The notes under the pieces were generated by a model. It was not told the origin of the DNA. It saw only the letters and a list, made by a program, of their open reading frames with translations, and did no database searches. This document shows, in pieces, positions 46,686 to 58,150 of a stretch of DNA of 64,000 nucleotides. The stretch is from contig NW_004955480.1 in NCBI RefSeq assembly GCF_000276665.1, positions 9,823,236 to 9,887,235 on the forward strand. Reading direction: 5' to 3'. Source of the stretch: Chinchilla lanigera. Taxonomy: Eukaryota; Chordata; Mammalia; Rodentia; Chinchillidae. A program made the position numbers and the translations under genes. Positions within the stretch are counted from its first letter, which is position 1; each line of letters opens with the position of its first letter.

Positions 46686-48199
46686 CACACAGCACAAGGT
46701 CTCCTCAAGCATTTAAAATAGACTCGCAGCCCCAGGAAGCCTGGGACTATGAGAGAGAAAAGTGCAGAAGATGCAGGAGCGCTGGCGGTTATATCTTGTG
46801 TTCTCTCAGCCTCGCCACTGAGTATTTTACAGGAATGAGTCACAGGACAAAAGGACAGAGGCCTCACTTGCTTTGTTTTGCAAACCAAACTGTGCACTAT
46901 GGAATGAGAATAATTATTAATCATCTGTGAGTCTTGTGATGTTACAGCTGAGTCATTAGATAAGCATTATAAACCACACACTCCTAAGCGTCAAGATAGA
47001 GCCTCAAGCCACCTACAGAATTTTTAAAGAACTTTTCTGACTCCCTGAGGCTGGAGGTGGCTGCAGACACATTTTGGATGCTACATATCTTGCTTATTAA
47101 GAGACAGACACCTTGTGGCTGTGACATTATAAGAAGTCACTGAGCAGAATGTGCAGATATCCTCCTACCTGCTCTTCATTTTGCCTTTCCAGCTAAGCAG
47201 GATACTCCAAGCAGTCCTAAGCCTCCCTCAGGTTCATGCCAACTGTGTTTGGTTGATTTTTATGACAGGTACTCTCCATATGAAAAAGAGAGAAATGTAA
47301 CATGCATGTAAATGGAGAAAGTATCAAATGCTGATAAAATAATATGAACACACACATACAGTATTGAAGTACCTCCATGGAAAGTGGAAGTTACAGCAAG
47401 CTGGTGAACAATCCATTTTGCTTTCCATTTTGAGTTCTAAATGTGCAGCCACCTTAAGGAGTGAGACACATTTGCTATTCAAGGGCTTCATAGCTTATTG
47501 ACAGAAACAATATTGATGCATTAAAATCAAGAGGCTATCTGTGAGAGTTCAGCAGAGACACCTCACCCAAACAAGGCAGAGGAGTAGGCAGAGGGCAGGA
47601 AGACTTCTTTATGAAGGTGGTAGTAGCAAAGCTGAGTATTTTTCAATTTATATACCTGCCTAAAGAGCCACCTGCTAGCGTGACTCTCTGACATTCCAGA
47701 TCACCCCATGTCAAGCCTGAGGCTTTGATTCATGTATAATACATCACTAAAGATGTATTAAGCTTTAAATAATAGAGAAGTCAATATCAACTCATTTAAA
47801 CAATTAGCTAAAATTATCTTACACTGCATGGAGACTTCAGAGTTATCAACTCAGAGATTGGTTCCAAGACCCAGTTATTTTCCATCATTCTACTCTGTAA
47901 TCCCCAGTGGACTGTCACAGCTCCCTTCTAGGTTACAACTGCTGCTACAGTTCCAGACAACATGGACAGACATAACAAGATCCAGCAAAAGAATGCATCT
48001 CTTCCTACAGAAGTCTTCTTATGAGCCAAAATTTCCCTGCATATTTTACTAGACAAAATTGGGACAGTATGATTGGATCATTCAAACCTGAAAAGTAGAA
48101 GTTGGGATCCTCCCTCCCTGCAGTGAAAGATGTGGAAAGCTGGAAGTACATTTATTGCAGAAGTAACTCATCTTGTTGGTAACCGTGGGTGGGAATGTC
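46686..48199. other. Unique sequence without a gene
   Basis: No named repeat and no convincing coding frame (longest 80 codons). Confidence 0.4.
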
Positions 48200-48599
48200 A
48201 CTAACTCATTCTTGGAAGCAAATATTAATCTGATACTAAAACCAGAGAAAGACCCAACCAAAAAAGAGAACTACAGTCCAATATCCCTAATGAACATGGA
48301 TGTAAAAATCCTCAATAAAATATTAGAAAATAGAACACAGCAAATCATCAAATTACATAACATGACAAAATAGGATTCATCCCAGGAATACAGGGATGGT
48401 TCAACATATGCAAATAAATAAACATAATATACCATAATGGCAGAGTCAAAGACAAAAATCACATGATCATCTCAATAGAAGCAGAAAAAGCCTTCAACAA
48501 AGTCCAACACTCATTCATGATAAAAAAAAAAACTATGCAAAATCAGAATAGATGGTCTTTACTTCAATCCAATAAAAGTCATTTATGACAAACCAACAG

Positions 48600-48871
48600 C
48601 CAATATCATATGTGGACGAAATCTGAAAGCTTTCTCTCTAAAATCAGGAACAAGACAAGGATGTCCACTATCACCACTCTTATTCAATATAATTCTGGAA
48701 ACGTTAGCCAGAACAATTAGACAAGAAAGAGAAATAAAAGGAATAAGGATAGGAAAGGAAGAAGTTAAATTATCATTATTCACAGATGATATGATACTCT
48801 ATATAAAAGACCCCCAAAATTGCACCAAAAGACTCCTAAAATTAATAAGCAAATTCAGTAATGTAGTTTGA
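48600..48871 (+). pseudogene. L1 ORF2 reverse transcriptase domain, broken
   Basis: In one frame (TCA at 48644) this encodes [15 protein letters not shown], and 45 codons later FTDDMILY, which are the conserved RT template-grip and catalytic motifs of L1 ORF2p. The catalytic motif has FTDD where most L1s have FADD. Both aspartates are still encoded. The frame then stops at TGA 48869-48871. Upstream, another in-frame stop occurs after HNMTK (about 48371), so this is a dead remnant. Confidence 0.88.
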
Positions 48872-49336
48872 TATAAAGTCAATATTCAAAAATTAATAAT
48901 GTTCCTGTACACAAAAAACAAATTCACTGAGAAAGAAATTAAGGAAACAACACCCTTCATAGTAGCATCCAAAAAATGAGATATTTAGTTATCAATCTAA
49001 CAAAGGAAGTAAAAGATCTATACATTGAAAATTACAGTACTCTGAAAAATGAGATCAAAGACAATATCAGAAAATGAAAAGGTACTCCTTGCTCGTGGAT
49101 AGGAAGAACCAACATTGTGAAAATGACCATACTCTCAAAATTGGTATACAGATTTAATGCAATCCTGATCAAAATACCATTAGCTTACCTCACAGATCTA
49201 GAGAAAATATTCCTAAAATTTATTTGGAACCAGAAGAGACCTAGAATATTAAAGCAATCCTGGGCAACAAATGCAAGGCAGGAGGCATCACAATCCCTGA
49301 CTTGAAATTATACTGCAAGTCTACAAATGGTACTGG

Positions 49337-49361
49337 AAAAAAAAAAAAAAAAAAAAAAAAA
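49337..49361 (+). repeat. A25 run inside L1 ORF2
   Basis: The L1 consensus has a few A bases here, after 'atggtactgg' and before 'acagaca'. This copy has 25. Confidence 0.95.
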
Positions 49362-50273
49362 CAGACATGAGGATCAGATTAAAAGATGGAACAGATTAAA
49401 AGATGTAGACATGACTACAAACACACTCAGACACCTTATCTTTGACAAAGGGGCCAGACATGTTCACTGGAAGAAAGATAGCCTCTTTAACAAATGGTGC
49501 TGGAAAAGCTGGCTTTCCACATGCCAAAGACTAAAACTAGACCAAAGTTTATCACCACACACTAAACTAAAGTAAAAATGGATCGAAGATCTAAATATTA
49601 AAACAGAAACATTAAATCTACTGGAAGAAAAAGTAAGTAGAAATCTTGAAGACATAGATATAGGCAAAGACTTAATGAATAAAAGCCAAACTGCACAGGA
49701 AGTACTTCAAAGAATCAACAACTTGGATCTCATCCACTTAAAAAGCTTTTGCTCATCAAAAGAAATCATCAACAGAATGAAAATAAAACCCACAGAATGG
49801 GAAAAAATTTTAGCCCACTGTCCCACAAACAAAGGATTTCTATCTAAATCATATAAAAAATTTTTAAAAAATCAGGCGCTCAAAATTCAAAGAACCAAGC
49901 AGAAAATTGTCATCTGAGAAGAAGACACACTTCTCAGGTGAAGAAATACAAATGGAAAAAAAAAATATATGAAAAAATGTTTAACATCATTGTTCATTCA
50001 AGAGATGCAAATTAAAACAACAATGAGATTCCATTCCACTCCAGAAACAATGGCTATCATCAAGAAACCAACTAATAACAAATGCTGGTGGGGCTGTGGG
50101 GAAAAAGAAACACTTCTCTGCTGTTGATCAGAATGTAGACTGGTACAACCACGGTAGAAATGAGTCTAGAGATTCCTCAAAAAATTAGGATTGCAGGTCC
50201 CATTTGACCCAGATATTCCCCTTCTGAATATTTTCCCAGAAGACTTAAAAACATCATACCACAATACGTGTGT

Positions 50274-50375
50274 GGGGCTGGGAATTTAGCTCAGCAGCAC
50301 AGCGCCTGCCTGGCAAGTGCAAGGTCATGAGTTCGATTCCTGGTACCAGAAAAAAAAAAAAAAAAAAAAAAAAAA
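50274..50375 (+). mobile_element. ID SINE nested in L1, 12-bp target duplication
   Basis: 'ggggctgggaatttagctca' with A box tagctcagcag, then 'gcgcctgcctggcaagtgca' and B-box-like 'gagttcgattcc', ending in 26 A bases (50350-50375). Flanks acaatacgtgtg (50261-50272) and acaatatgtgtg (50375-50386, sharing the last tail A) differ by one base. The long pure A tail and intact CG sites make this the youngest-looking insertion here. Derived from tRNA-Ala, not a tRNA gene. Confidence 0.95.
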
Positions 50376-50726
50376 CAATATGTGTGCACCCATGTTTATA
50401 GTAGCTCAGTTTTTAATAGCTAAATTTTGGAAACAACTCAAATGCCATTGACCGAGGAACAGATAAATAGATGTGGTATTTTTATACAATGGAGTACTAC
50501 TTAGCTATACAAAAGGATAAACTTGAGGCTTTTATAAGCAAATGGATACAACTAGAGACCATACTTATAAGTGAAATATTTCAGACTCATGTGTAAGCAT
50601 TGTATTGTCTCCCTAGTGTAAGTAATTGAAAGAGTAAATAAGATCCAAAATACACAATAGATACTGTGAAAGGGAGGGAAACTGCTCAAAAGGAAAGAAC
50701 AACTGGGATAGGGGAAGGAAAAAATA

Positions 50727-50727
50727 C

Positions 50728-50784
<57 letters not shown>
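50727..50784 (+). repeat. (TA)n(CA)n compound microsatellite in the L1 3' UTR
   Basis: About 13 TA units followed by about 16 CA units, at a point where the related L1 (near 505-515) has only 'aaaatatacaag'. Confidence 0.97.
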
Positions 50785-50787
<3 letters not shown>

Positions 50788-51001
50788 GATAACTAAGATA
50801 ATTATACTACTCATTTCTGTCAGTTCACTGAAAGGAATGGTTTGTGCTTTATTGTTTGATCATCCTGTATGCCTATATCTTGTAAGCTGAGCAACTAGTT
50901 TGAAGATAACAATGTGCGATATAATAACCATTCTTAATTTCTGATTATCTCATTTTCAGATTCTGTATCTTTTTTTTCTTTCTCCCAGATTAAAAAAAAA
51001 A

Positions 51002-51424
51002 TGCTAAGAATTCCAGTCCTAAGGAAATCAAACTAGAAGACTAATCTTGACACCACAGAATAATTATGCTAGAAATGAACTAGAAATGATAATTTTAGAG
51101 TTCTGGAAAGTGCTTTGCCACTTACCATATACACACACTGTCTCAGGGCTTGGTTACTACTCTGTGACATGGTTTGCCAATCTGCAGTTTTGGAGCAAGA
51201 CCAGATAATTTCCTAAGGGTTCCCCCAGATTACTTACTAACCCTGCTAGTGTCAATGATATATCTTTAAAATTCATCAAAAAATTACTTTAACATTCATA
51301 AAATCTTTCAGTACCGAAGGTCTCATCAAAATCTTATCTACATGAATTCCTTAAAATATGTAATGATCCAGTTTTAAGATCCTATTTATATAAAGTGTGA
51401 TATAATCAATTAAGTGTGTCATAA
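51002..51424. other. AT-rich unique sequence
   Basis: A doubtful MIR-like core near 51100-51200. Nothing else. Confidence 0.35.
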
Positions 51425-51512
51425 TCATTTTTTAAGTTTTGGGAATCAAACCCAAGACCTTTTACATGCTAGACAAGTGTTCCACCACTGAGTTATACCC
51501 CCACTACAAAAT
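51425..51512 (-). mobile_element. ID-like SINE remnant, minus strand
   Basis: 'gttttgggaatcaaacccaa', 'catgctagacaagtgttcca', 'ccactgagttatacccccac' is a reversed tRNA-like SINE. It is more diverged than the other IDs and may be the right half of a B1-ID dimer. Confidence 0.75.
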
Positions 51513-53279
51513 ACTTTTCTAAAGACCTTATAACCCATTGGAAAATTATGTCTTATAGTATTCTAGAGAATGAAAATGGTACATATGTTATGCACAGCTA
51601 ATCATAATTATATGTCAAGTACCCAACTTTTTAAAAGGAAAGAAGACGAGGAGGAATAAGACTCAACTACACACACTAAATGTTTCAGAAAGTGATTCAG
51701 GGGTCAATTCTTTTTCTTTCTCTTTTTTGACATTTTCCAAAATGTTCATAATGAGTATATATTGCCTTTATAATCGAGAAACACAATAAAAGTCGCTGGG
51801 GGAGTTTTTGATTGATTATCTTTATTAACTCAATCCTACTCATAATTAATCCATATTACAGTTGGTGACAGCAGTAAACTCAGGTGTATAAGAATGAACC
51901 GCATTGGCATAGCTTCATCTTCCAAACCTTGCCTCAGCTTACCAGCATACCTTGTAGCCCTAAGCTTCGCTCTCACTGTGGTCCAGAAGGCAATGCTACA
52001 CAACTTTTTAGAGAACATGACAGGCCTTGCTGAACTCTCCTTCTGTTAAAGCACCTTTTCTCCCCTTCTCTATCCCACTGGCTACTTTCTCTGGCAGCCA
52101 GTATCAGAAGGCTCAGTGCAAGCACCTCGTCTCTTCTACATGATGTGAAGTAATATCTTACTTCTAAGAGTTTTGATTTCCACATTTCTATAGAGTGGGA
52201 ACAACGACTTGCACCTTGCTCATTCTCATGAGTTACACCAAAGTATTTCAGTAATTGCTTGGCACATAATAGGCACACACAAAAAATATTAAAAATAGCT
52301 GTTATGTTTGTTTGTTTTTCCTCTTACTCCTTCTACCCCTAACCTGCAGACAGCTCACTGCCCAGCACACGGAAAACAATGAATTTGCATTGATTGGCTT
52401 ATTCGTCACTGATGAGGATCCAGACACAAGCAGATGAGGACTTGTGGCTGTGTGATTTTAGATGATTTATCTTCACGAAAAGACAGAGGAAGAAGGTGGT
52501 TGAAAGAGAACTTCCCTCCTGCATACAGAGGGAGCTTGATCAATTTTGATCAAAACGGCTTTGGAAAATCGCCTGTGGGCATCTCTGTAAGTATTCGCAC
52601 ACTAAGCAGAAAGTATCAGAAAGAAGATATAAAATTTTCTAATCTTTTCCTCCCCACTCCCACACCAGGCCCCTATTGAAAAGGAGGATTTGGTTGTGTT
52701 TTTAAATGGGCTTTTGCACTTTTTCAAAGGTCAACTAGATACCAATGCATCCCCACAGCTGAATAAGCACAATTAAGATGAAAGATGTATCCTGGGGGCA
52801 GCATAAACTGTGATCCAGCTGCCCCTACAGCTTGTGTAATTTCTCGTGTTTGGTGAGATCAGGGGAGGGAGTAGTGTCCTCTAGTCTGCATCATGCAGGG
52901 TGGGAGGCCTCAAGGTTCCTCTTGAAAGGAGAGAGCCACAAGGCTTGGGGACCTGACTGAATTTCCTTTTGTCCACTGAGCTGCACTCATTAGGAGGGTG
53001 ATAAACATCCATCAACTCAGCTCTCCTGTTTAAAGGAACCATTTCATCCATAGGCAAGAAAATAATCCTCTTCCTACAGTCTCCAAAAACGTGAAACAGT
53101 TCTTTAGTATAAAAGTAGTCACTCTTAAAACAAATACAAACAAAATATTGTACAAGTTGTCCCATTTTGTTGGACAGCAGATATTAGCAAGGAGTGTTTA
53201 AGGAGATGGTGAGCACAGATTCAGCAGCAGCTTGAGTATAACATGTGTAGAAATCTTTTGTCAAAAGAAATGTGCTTTA
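51513..53279. other. Unique sequence without a gene
   Basis: About 1.8 kb with no recognised repeat. A compact repeat-free patch at about 52715-52860 has an unusually even composition and might be conserved. Frames of up to 101 codons have no domain. Confidence 0.4.
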
Positions 53280-53425
53280 CAAGTTGTCTTCCAAATCCAT
53301 TAAATTATTCATTCATTCATTCAACAAACACAATATGATGAACTGCTTTCCATTTACCTTTTCATTTATTCATGCATTAAACATTTACGGAACACAGGAC
53401 AGATACCATGTACTGTCCTGTGTGT
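53280..53425 (-). mobile_element. L2/MIR 3'-end remnants, minus strand
   Basis: 'cattcattcattcaacaaac' and, 60 bases on, 'tttattcatgcattaaacat' then 'accatgtactgtcctgtg' are two reversed copies of the ATGAATGAATG-type end of L2/MIR elements. Confidence 0.55.
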
Positions 53426-56400
53426 TGTGAATATAAGCAGTAGTGCTTGTGTTATTTCAATGTCCAAGAAGTGCCTAAGATCACTTGGTTGTCTAGGAGG
53501 AGAGCCTGGGTTGTACCCACAGCCTGATTCCAGAGGTCATGACCTTGAGCTCATGCCCTCTTGCCCTTCAAAGAGGCAAGACATCAAATCCTGGCCTCAG
53601 AGAGCTTTGTTTGTAGGAGAGCTGGGACATGTTCAATGTTCACAAAAAAAGAATCGGGGACGTTTGGCAGCTTCAGAATGGTGGAATTTGAGTGAAGGAG
53701 TTAAAACCCAAACATATATCAGGATCACTTTACTATCTAGCTCCCCAACCTACACACTCACTGTAACATGCCTTAGGACAATTTTCTGTGCATTCTCATC
53801 TGTTGATAGGGAGGAATTATAGGAAAATGTCTTTTAGCTCAAAATAAGTAACTGTTAAACTTAACTGGACATCTTCGGGCCAGATATGTCCCCTCTCTAC
53901 AGCTCACACACCCTTCCAACAAAATTGAAGTGATACAACTGACTCTGTACTCCGTGCCTAGCAGCAGCTCTCTGGAATGTGTAAGATTTCATTGGGATAA
54001 ATAGGAACCACTTTACAAGGCGTTCATGTACTCCCATGATTCCGCTCCTGCTCCTCTCTCCTCCTCGCCTTCCATCCACCTGAACTCACACCTTCTCCTC
54101 GAACTCCACCCAGTCCCCTGCTGGAATGCAAATGGAGGGCCACTCCTCTCGGACAGCACACATGTACTGCGAATAACACTAGTATGAAAGGAGGTGGTTC
54201 ACGTCCTTATATGCTGATATTCTTAAATATGTCTCCATATTTATTTGGCATTGGTGGAAAAAAACTAGTTTTCTATTTATTAAAATGTTGTGTACATATG
54301 TTTTCTCTCAAGTCCTTAAAGGTTTTTACAGGTATCACCTCATTTTCTTTAATTTCCTTTAAAAAAGATTGCCACCCCCATAAGCAAGTCAGTGACCAGG
54401 TACACTCCACTCATCACCTCATAGAGAAGCTGGGGTCTGGCACTGAGATCGCCTAGAATATAATGTGTTGTAGGAAACAGCTGCACAACTACAAGTCTCC
54501 CCTCAGGAGCCTCTCTTCCCAGCCATAGCAGGGCAGGGTGTTCTTTCAGCTCTCAGCTCTTCTCCTGCTCCATTTTCACGTAACACCACCCTGTAACTCA
54601 CTTTCTCCTTCCCTAGGGCAGAGCAACACCTCTGTCCACCTGCTACCCCAAACACGCGCTCTCCTTATCTCTGAACCCTCTGAAGTCTGTAGTCCAAAGA
54701 ATTACAGAGAAGGTCAGGTGTATCTGAGAGAATTCATCCCTTGCTGACATATGCTAAAATGCAAACAAAAAAATACTTTTCAAACACTACACATTTGCAC
54801 TTATATTTATATAATAAGATATATAATTTGTTTATTTTTAGTTGGAAGCTAGAAATTACTAAACAAAGAATCATAACAATATTTACCAGAGATCACGGCA
54901 GCACTCATAGGCAATACACTATGGAAAATCACACACCTTTACAAAGTGCGTGATATCATCAAACTGATAGTTTGAACATTATGGCTTAATATTGGTCAGG
55001 TATGAGTCCACAACCACTCATGACTTTGATCCTAGGCACCTGATATATGTAACGATATTTAGGAAAAGAGTTTGCTTGTTTTTCTCCGAACAGCCTTGAC
55101 CTCCCAAGGGTTAAACTGCTCTTCAAAGGCTTCTGAGTTAAGGATAAAAGTTGTGCTTATGATGATCAAGGAGAACTTCTACTTTTGAATCATATACATA
55201 TATTCCAAAAGAAGTGTTTTATTATATACATCAAATAAGAAAAAGACCAAGTTACATGGGCCTCCAAACACAATAGGAAACACATGCTGAGACCTAGGTG
55301 AACCCGTATCTCATTCCAATTTTTTCCTAGCGATATTTTTGTGTCCCTCATAGACTTGAGCCTCCTTTAACAGCTGAGCTCTCGTGTATCTGTGTACAGA
55401 TCTGCACCTGACAAACTCCTGCTCACGCTGCAAGATGCAGCTGACAAAGAGCTGTTTCTCTGGGAAGGCTGTCACCTCCACCCCATCCCTGACCCCCCTC
55501 CGTGTTATCCAGTTCTCTCAGCGACTTCAGTGCCGGGATTATTTTATGGCAGCTGCCCATATTGAGGCACTTATCAATTTACGGGTTTGTCTCCTCCCAA
55601 TAGATTGCAAGCTCCTGTGGACAAAGGTGTTGCCTCTTCCATCTCGGGCTGCATAGTCATGGAATGGAGACACAAATAGCGTCTGTTCTTTAAAAGTGTT
55701 TGCTATATTAACTCAACAATTACAGTATGTCTCTTTCAACTGCCCTTAAATAAACATATACATACAAAAGTACATACGCCTATATAGATGCAAATACAGA
55801 AATACCTAAGTACATGTACTATGTATACACATATCCATAACAGTATATACATTCTTTTTTATACTTTTTCAAGATCTTGATTTTAGGCTAAATTGACAGC
55901 AAAATTGATTTCAAGGGAAAAGCCTTCCCTGTATGCCCCAGTTTTCTCTCAGGAAAAGGAAGCCCATCTTGACCCATTCCTGAGTACAGAACTCTCTGTC
56001 AGTGGGAGAAATATGAAGGCAAGAAAACAGGGGGTGATTTGTAAGGGAAAATGAAGCACACAGCAAGTCAGATTCCCCAAGGTTCCCGCGCTGGTAGTTA
56101 ATTGAATCCAGTGTTCCAAGACCTTAATTTCCAACAAGGTCTTTGGGAGAAACAGTCAGTTGTTCTCCCGCAGGCAAAATGAAAGCCCTTTTCCTTAACT
56201 CTGACACCTAACAAAGCACCTATTTCTGCCTTAATCCTGTGCAACTGGGCTGAGGCCTCACCCCAGGGTTCTTGGGAAGGTAGTCCAGCCTCCTGTCTAT
56301 CCTGCACCCCAGGTTATCTGCAAATACCTCTAGAGATTCTTTAACGCAAAGCTCTCTACAGAAAAAATCAGACTTCCCAGCTCTGAGTCCAGGGGGAGCT

Positions 56401-56689
56401 GAGCAGGGCGATAGGTGAATCGAAGGTCTCCATTTTAGCCGGGGTCCTGAATGAATCTCTGTCTCTCAGTGCAATTTGCTTTGTTCTTATTATTATTTTC
56501 CTTTACCTTTTTGCATTACAATAACTTCACTCATTCAGTTATGCATCCCCTCAAATGTAGGCATTTGCTGAATATTCACTTGTGTTAAGGCTAAGTAAAG
56601 ATATATAGAATGATAATAATAACACTAACTGAAACATATGGAATTTATTCTTCAAGACAATAAATTAGATAATGGGGAAAAATAAGCCA
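53426..56689. other. Unique sequence without a gene
   Basis: About 3.2 kb. A 131-codon plus frame (53427-53822) has no domain. 55740-55860 is TA/CA-rich low-complexity DNA. 56460-56520 is T-rich. No named repeat. Confidence 0.4.
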
Positions 56690-56865
56690 AAGGTGGTAGC
56701 ACATGCCTTTAATCCCAGTACTTTGGGTCGGAGGATCTAGAATCCCCCATGGGAAATTTAGTGAGTCTGTATCTGAAAATTAAATATTAAAAGGGGGGTG
56801 GATATATATATATGAACTCAGTGTGAGTTCAATCTGGGTACATTTCCTGTACTGTCAGAAAAAAA
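56690..56865 (+). mobile_element. B1-ID dimeric SINE (diverged), plus strand
   Basis: 'caaaggtggtagcacatgcc', 'tttaatcccagtactttggg', 'tttagtgagtctgtatctg' give the B1 half. The right half is degraded ('gtgagttcaatctgggtac') and ends in a short A run. Confidence 0.82.
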
Positions 56866-56879
56866 GTATCTGGATTATT

Positions 56880-57010
56880 CTCTGTCTCACAAAAATTCTG
56901 GAGGGTAGGTATCATTGTCACTTTACAGATGAGGAAACAAGGAGTGGAGGTAATGACTTTCTGAATGACTAAAATAATTTCATCTACAAGTAAAAGTGAA
57001 ATCAAGCTGG
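56880..57010 (-). mobile_element. MIR SINE, minus strand
   Basis: 'gggtaggtatcattgtcact' followed by 'ttacagatgaggaaacaagg' and 'agtggaggtaatgactttc' is a well-preserved reversed MIR core. Confidence 0.85.
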
Positions 57011-57470
57011 CCTGGCTGACACAAAGCAGGAGATGTATTATCTACACAACAGGAAGACAGAAAGGCAGCTCCAGGATTGATAATTCAGTGGCTGCTCACC
57101 TGGATTATTTCTAGCTGTTCAGGCTGCCAGTTATCGCCTATGACTATCTCAAGCTGGGTCCTTAGGACTGCAACAAGGCTACAAAATTTCAAGAGATTCT
57201 CACAGACATTCCAAAGAGAGAGACCAAAAGCACATTTTTTTCTTTGTGCCTGTATTAGTTTTCCATGGCAACCATGACAATGTACCATAAATCAGGTGAT
57301 CAGAATTTATTGTCTCATAGTTTTGGAAGCTACAAGTCTGAAATCAAGACCCTAATGGATCTAAAAAAGGAAACTTCCCTGCATTTTAGCTTCTGGTAAT
57401 TGCCAGCAATCCTTAGTGTCTCTTACTTTGTAGCCTTCAGACATATCACTTCAGTGTCTGTCCAAATGCT

Positions 57471-57474
<4 letters not shown>

Positions 57475-57509
<35 letters not shown>

Positions 57510-57515
57510 TGTGTG
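57475..57515 (+). repeat. (GT)n microsatellite
   Basis: About 40 bases of GT inside the MLT1-like LTR. Confidence 0.97.
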
Positions 57516-57607
57516 GTCAATTTCTGTCTCTTTTCCTCTCTTCATAAGAACCAATAATACTGGATTTAGTGTTCAGTTACTCTGATATGACTATATAACT
57601 TCATCTT

Positions 57608-58028
57608 TTTTTATTTTATTTTAAAGAGAATTTTAAAATAACATTAACAACAACAAAGACAAAAACAAAACAACACACAAACAATAAAAATGATATAGGA
57701 TTTCAAAACAAAATGATAGGCAATTTGAAAATATTGATAGGTAATACAACAATCGTTAATTTCCTATCACTTTGTCTGAAATTCTGTATTGTTTTTGTGT
57801 TATTTTCTAAATGTATGTGTGTTTGGTAATATGTTTTCATTCTTTCATGTTTAAAATTTTTAAAAATGATAGGGATTGACAATGGTTGTTATATTACATA
57901 TTGTTATCTTCAACAGAGTTGCTCAGATTACCAGATGTAAGAATGCAGGATTGATCAAACCATTAAAGAAAATAAAGAGTAATAAAAAGCATTAGAAACT
58001 ATACGGAGCTTTGAATTCCTACCATCTT
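57608..58028 (-). mobile_element. LINE-1 3' UTR insertion, minus strand, with internal fold-back
   Basis: Begins with a T-rich stretch (reversed tail) and contains the L1 3' UTR reversed, as at 7758. Flanked by atataacttcatctt (57593-57607) and atatgactccatctt (58029-58043), 13 of 15 matching, which fits a target duplication. Between about 57750 and 57850 the sequence switches to the opposite sense and then back. Confidence 0.88.
57665..57805 (+). repeat. Imperfect inverted repeat inside the L1 3' UTR
   Basis: 'tgatataggatttcaaaaca' with 'aaatgataggcaatt' (about 57690-57725) pairs with 'gttaatttcctatcactttg' and 'tctgaaattctgtattg' (about 57755-57790). The arms are about 40-50 bases with mismatches and a spacer of about 30. 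Confidence 0.8.
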
Positions 58029-58150
58029 ATATGACTCCATCTTAATTCAACTACATCTACAAAGATCCTATTTCTGAGTAACATCACAATCACAAGTACC
58101 AAGGGCTAGGGTTGAGCATACCTTTTGGGGGACAAAACTTCACCATTGCA

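Larger units (their letters stand above)
48200..51001 (+). mobile_element. LINE-1, 5'-truncated, about 2.8 kb, with nested ID SINE
   Basis: Starts within the reverse-transcriptase part of ORF2 ('ctgatactaaaaccagagaa') and runs to an A-rich end at about 50990-51001. The order is RT, C-terminal ORF2 (the frame at 49117-49305 keeps [20 protein letters not shown]), ORF2 end (frame near 50490) and 3' UTR, the latter shared with the L1 at 51-735. ORF1, the endonuclease and the promoter are missing. Stops and frameshifts throughout make it inactive. It is interrupted by an ID SINE (50274-50375), an A25 run (49337-49361) and a TA/CA microsatellite (50727-50784). Confidence 0.93.
57243..58150 (-). mobile_element. 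MLT1-like LTR, minus strand, split by an L1 3' end
   Basis: First part 57243-57607: 'tattagttttccatggcaac', 'tctcatagttttggaagcta', 'ttcataagaacca'. Second part from 58029: 'caactacatctacaaagatc', 'ctatttctgagtaacatcac', 'cttttgggggacaaaacttc'. Joined in order these are one reversed MLT1-class LTR. A (GT)n run (57475-57515) has grown inside the first part. Confidence 0.82.

Noticed and set aside
48200..51001. Active LINE-1
   Set aside because: ORF1, endonuclease and promoter are absent, the RT frame has stops (for example TGA at 48869), and an ID SINE interrupts the 3' end.
53427..53822. 131-codon plus frame
   Set aside because: No domain, no splice context, and a low-information peptide.
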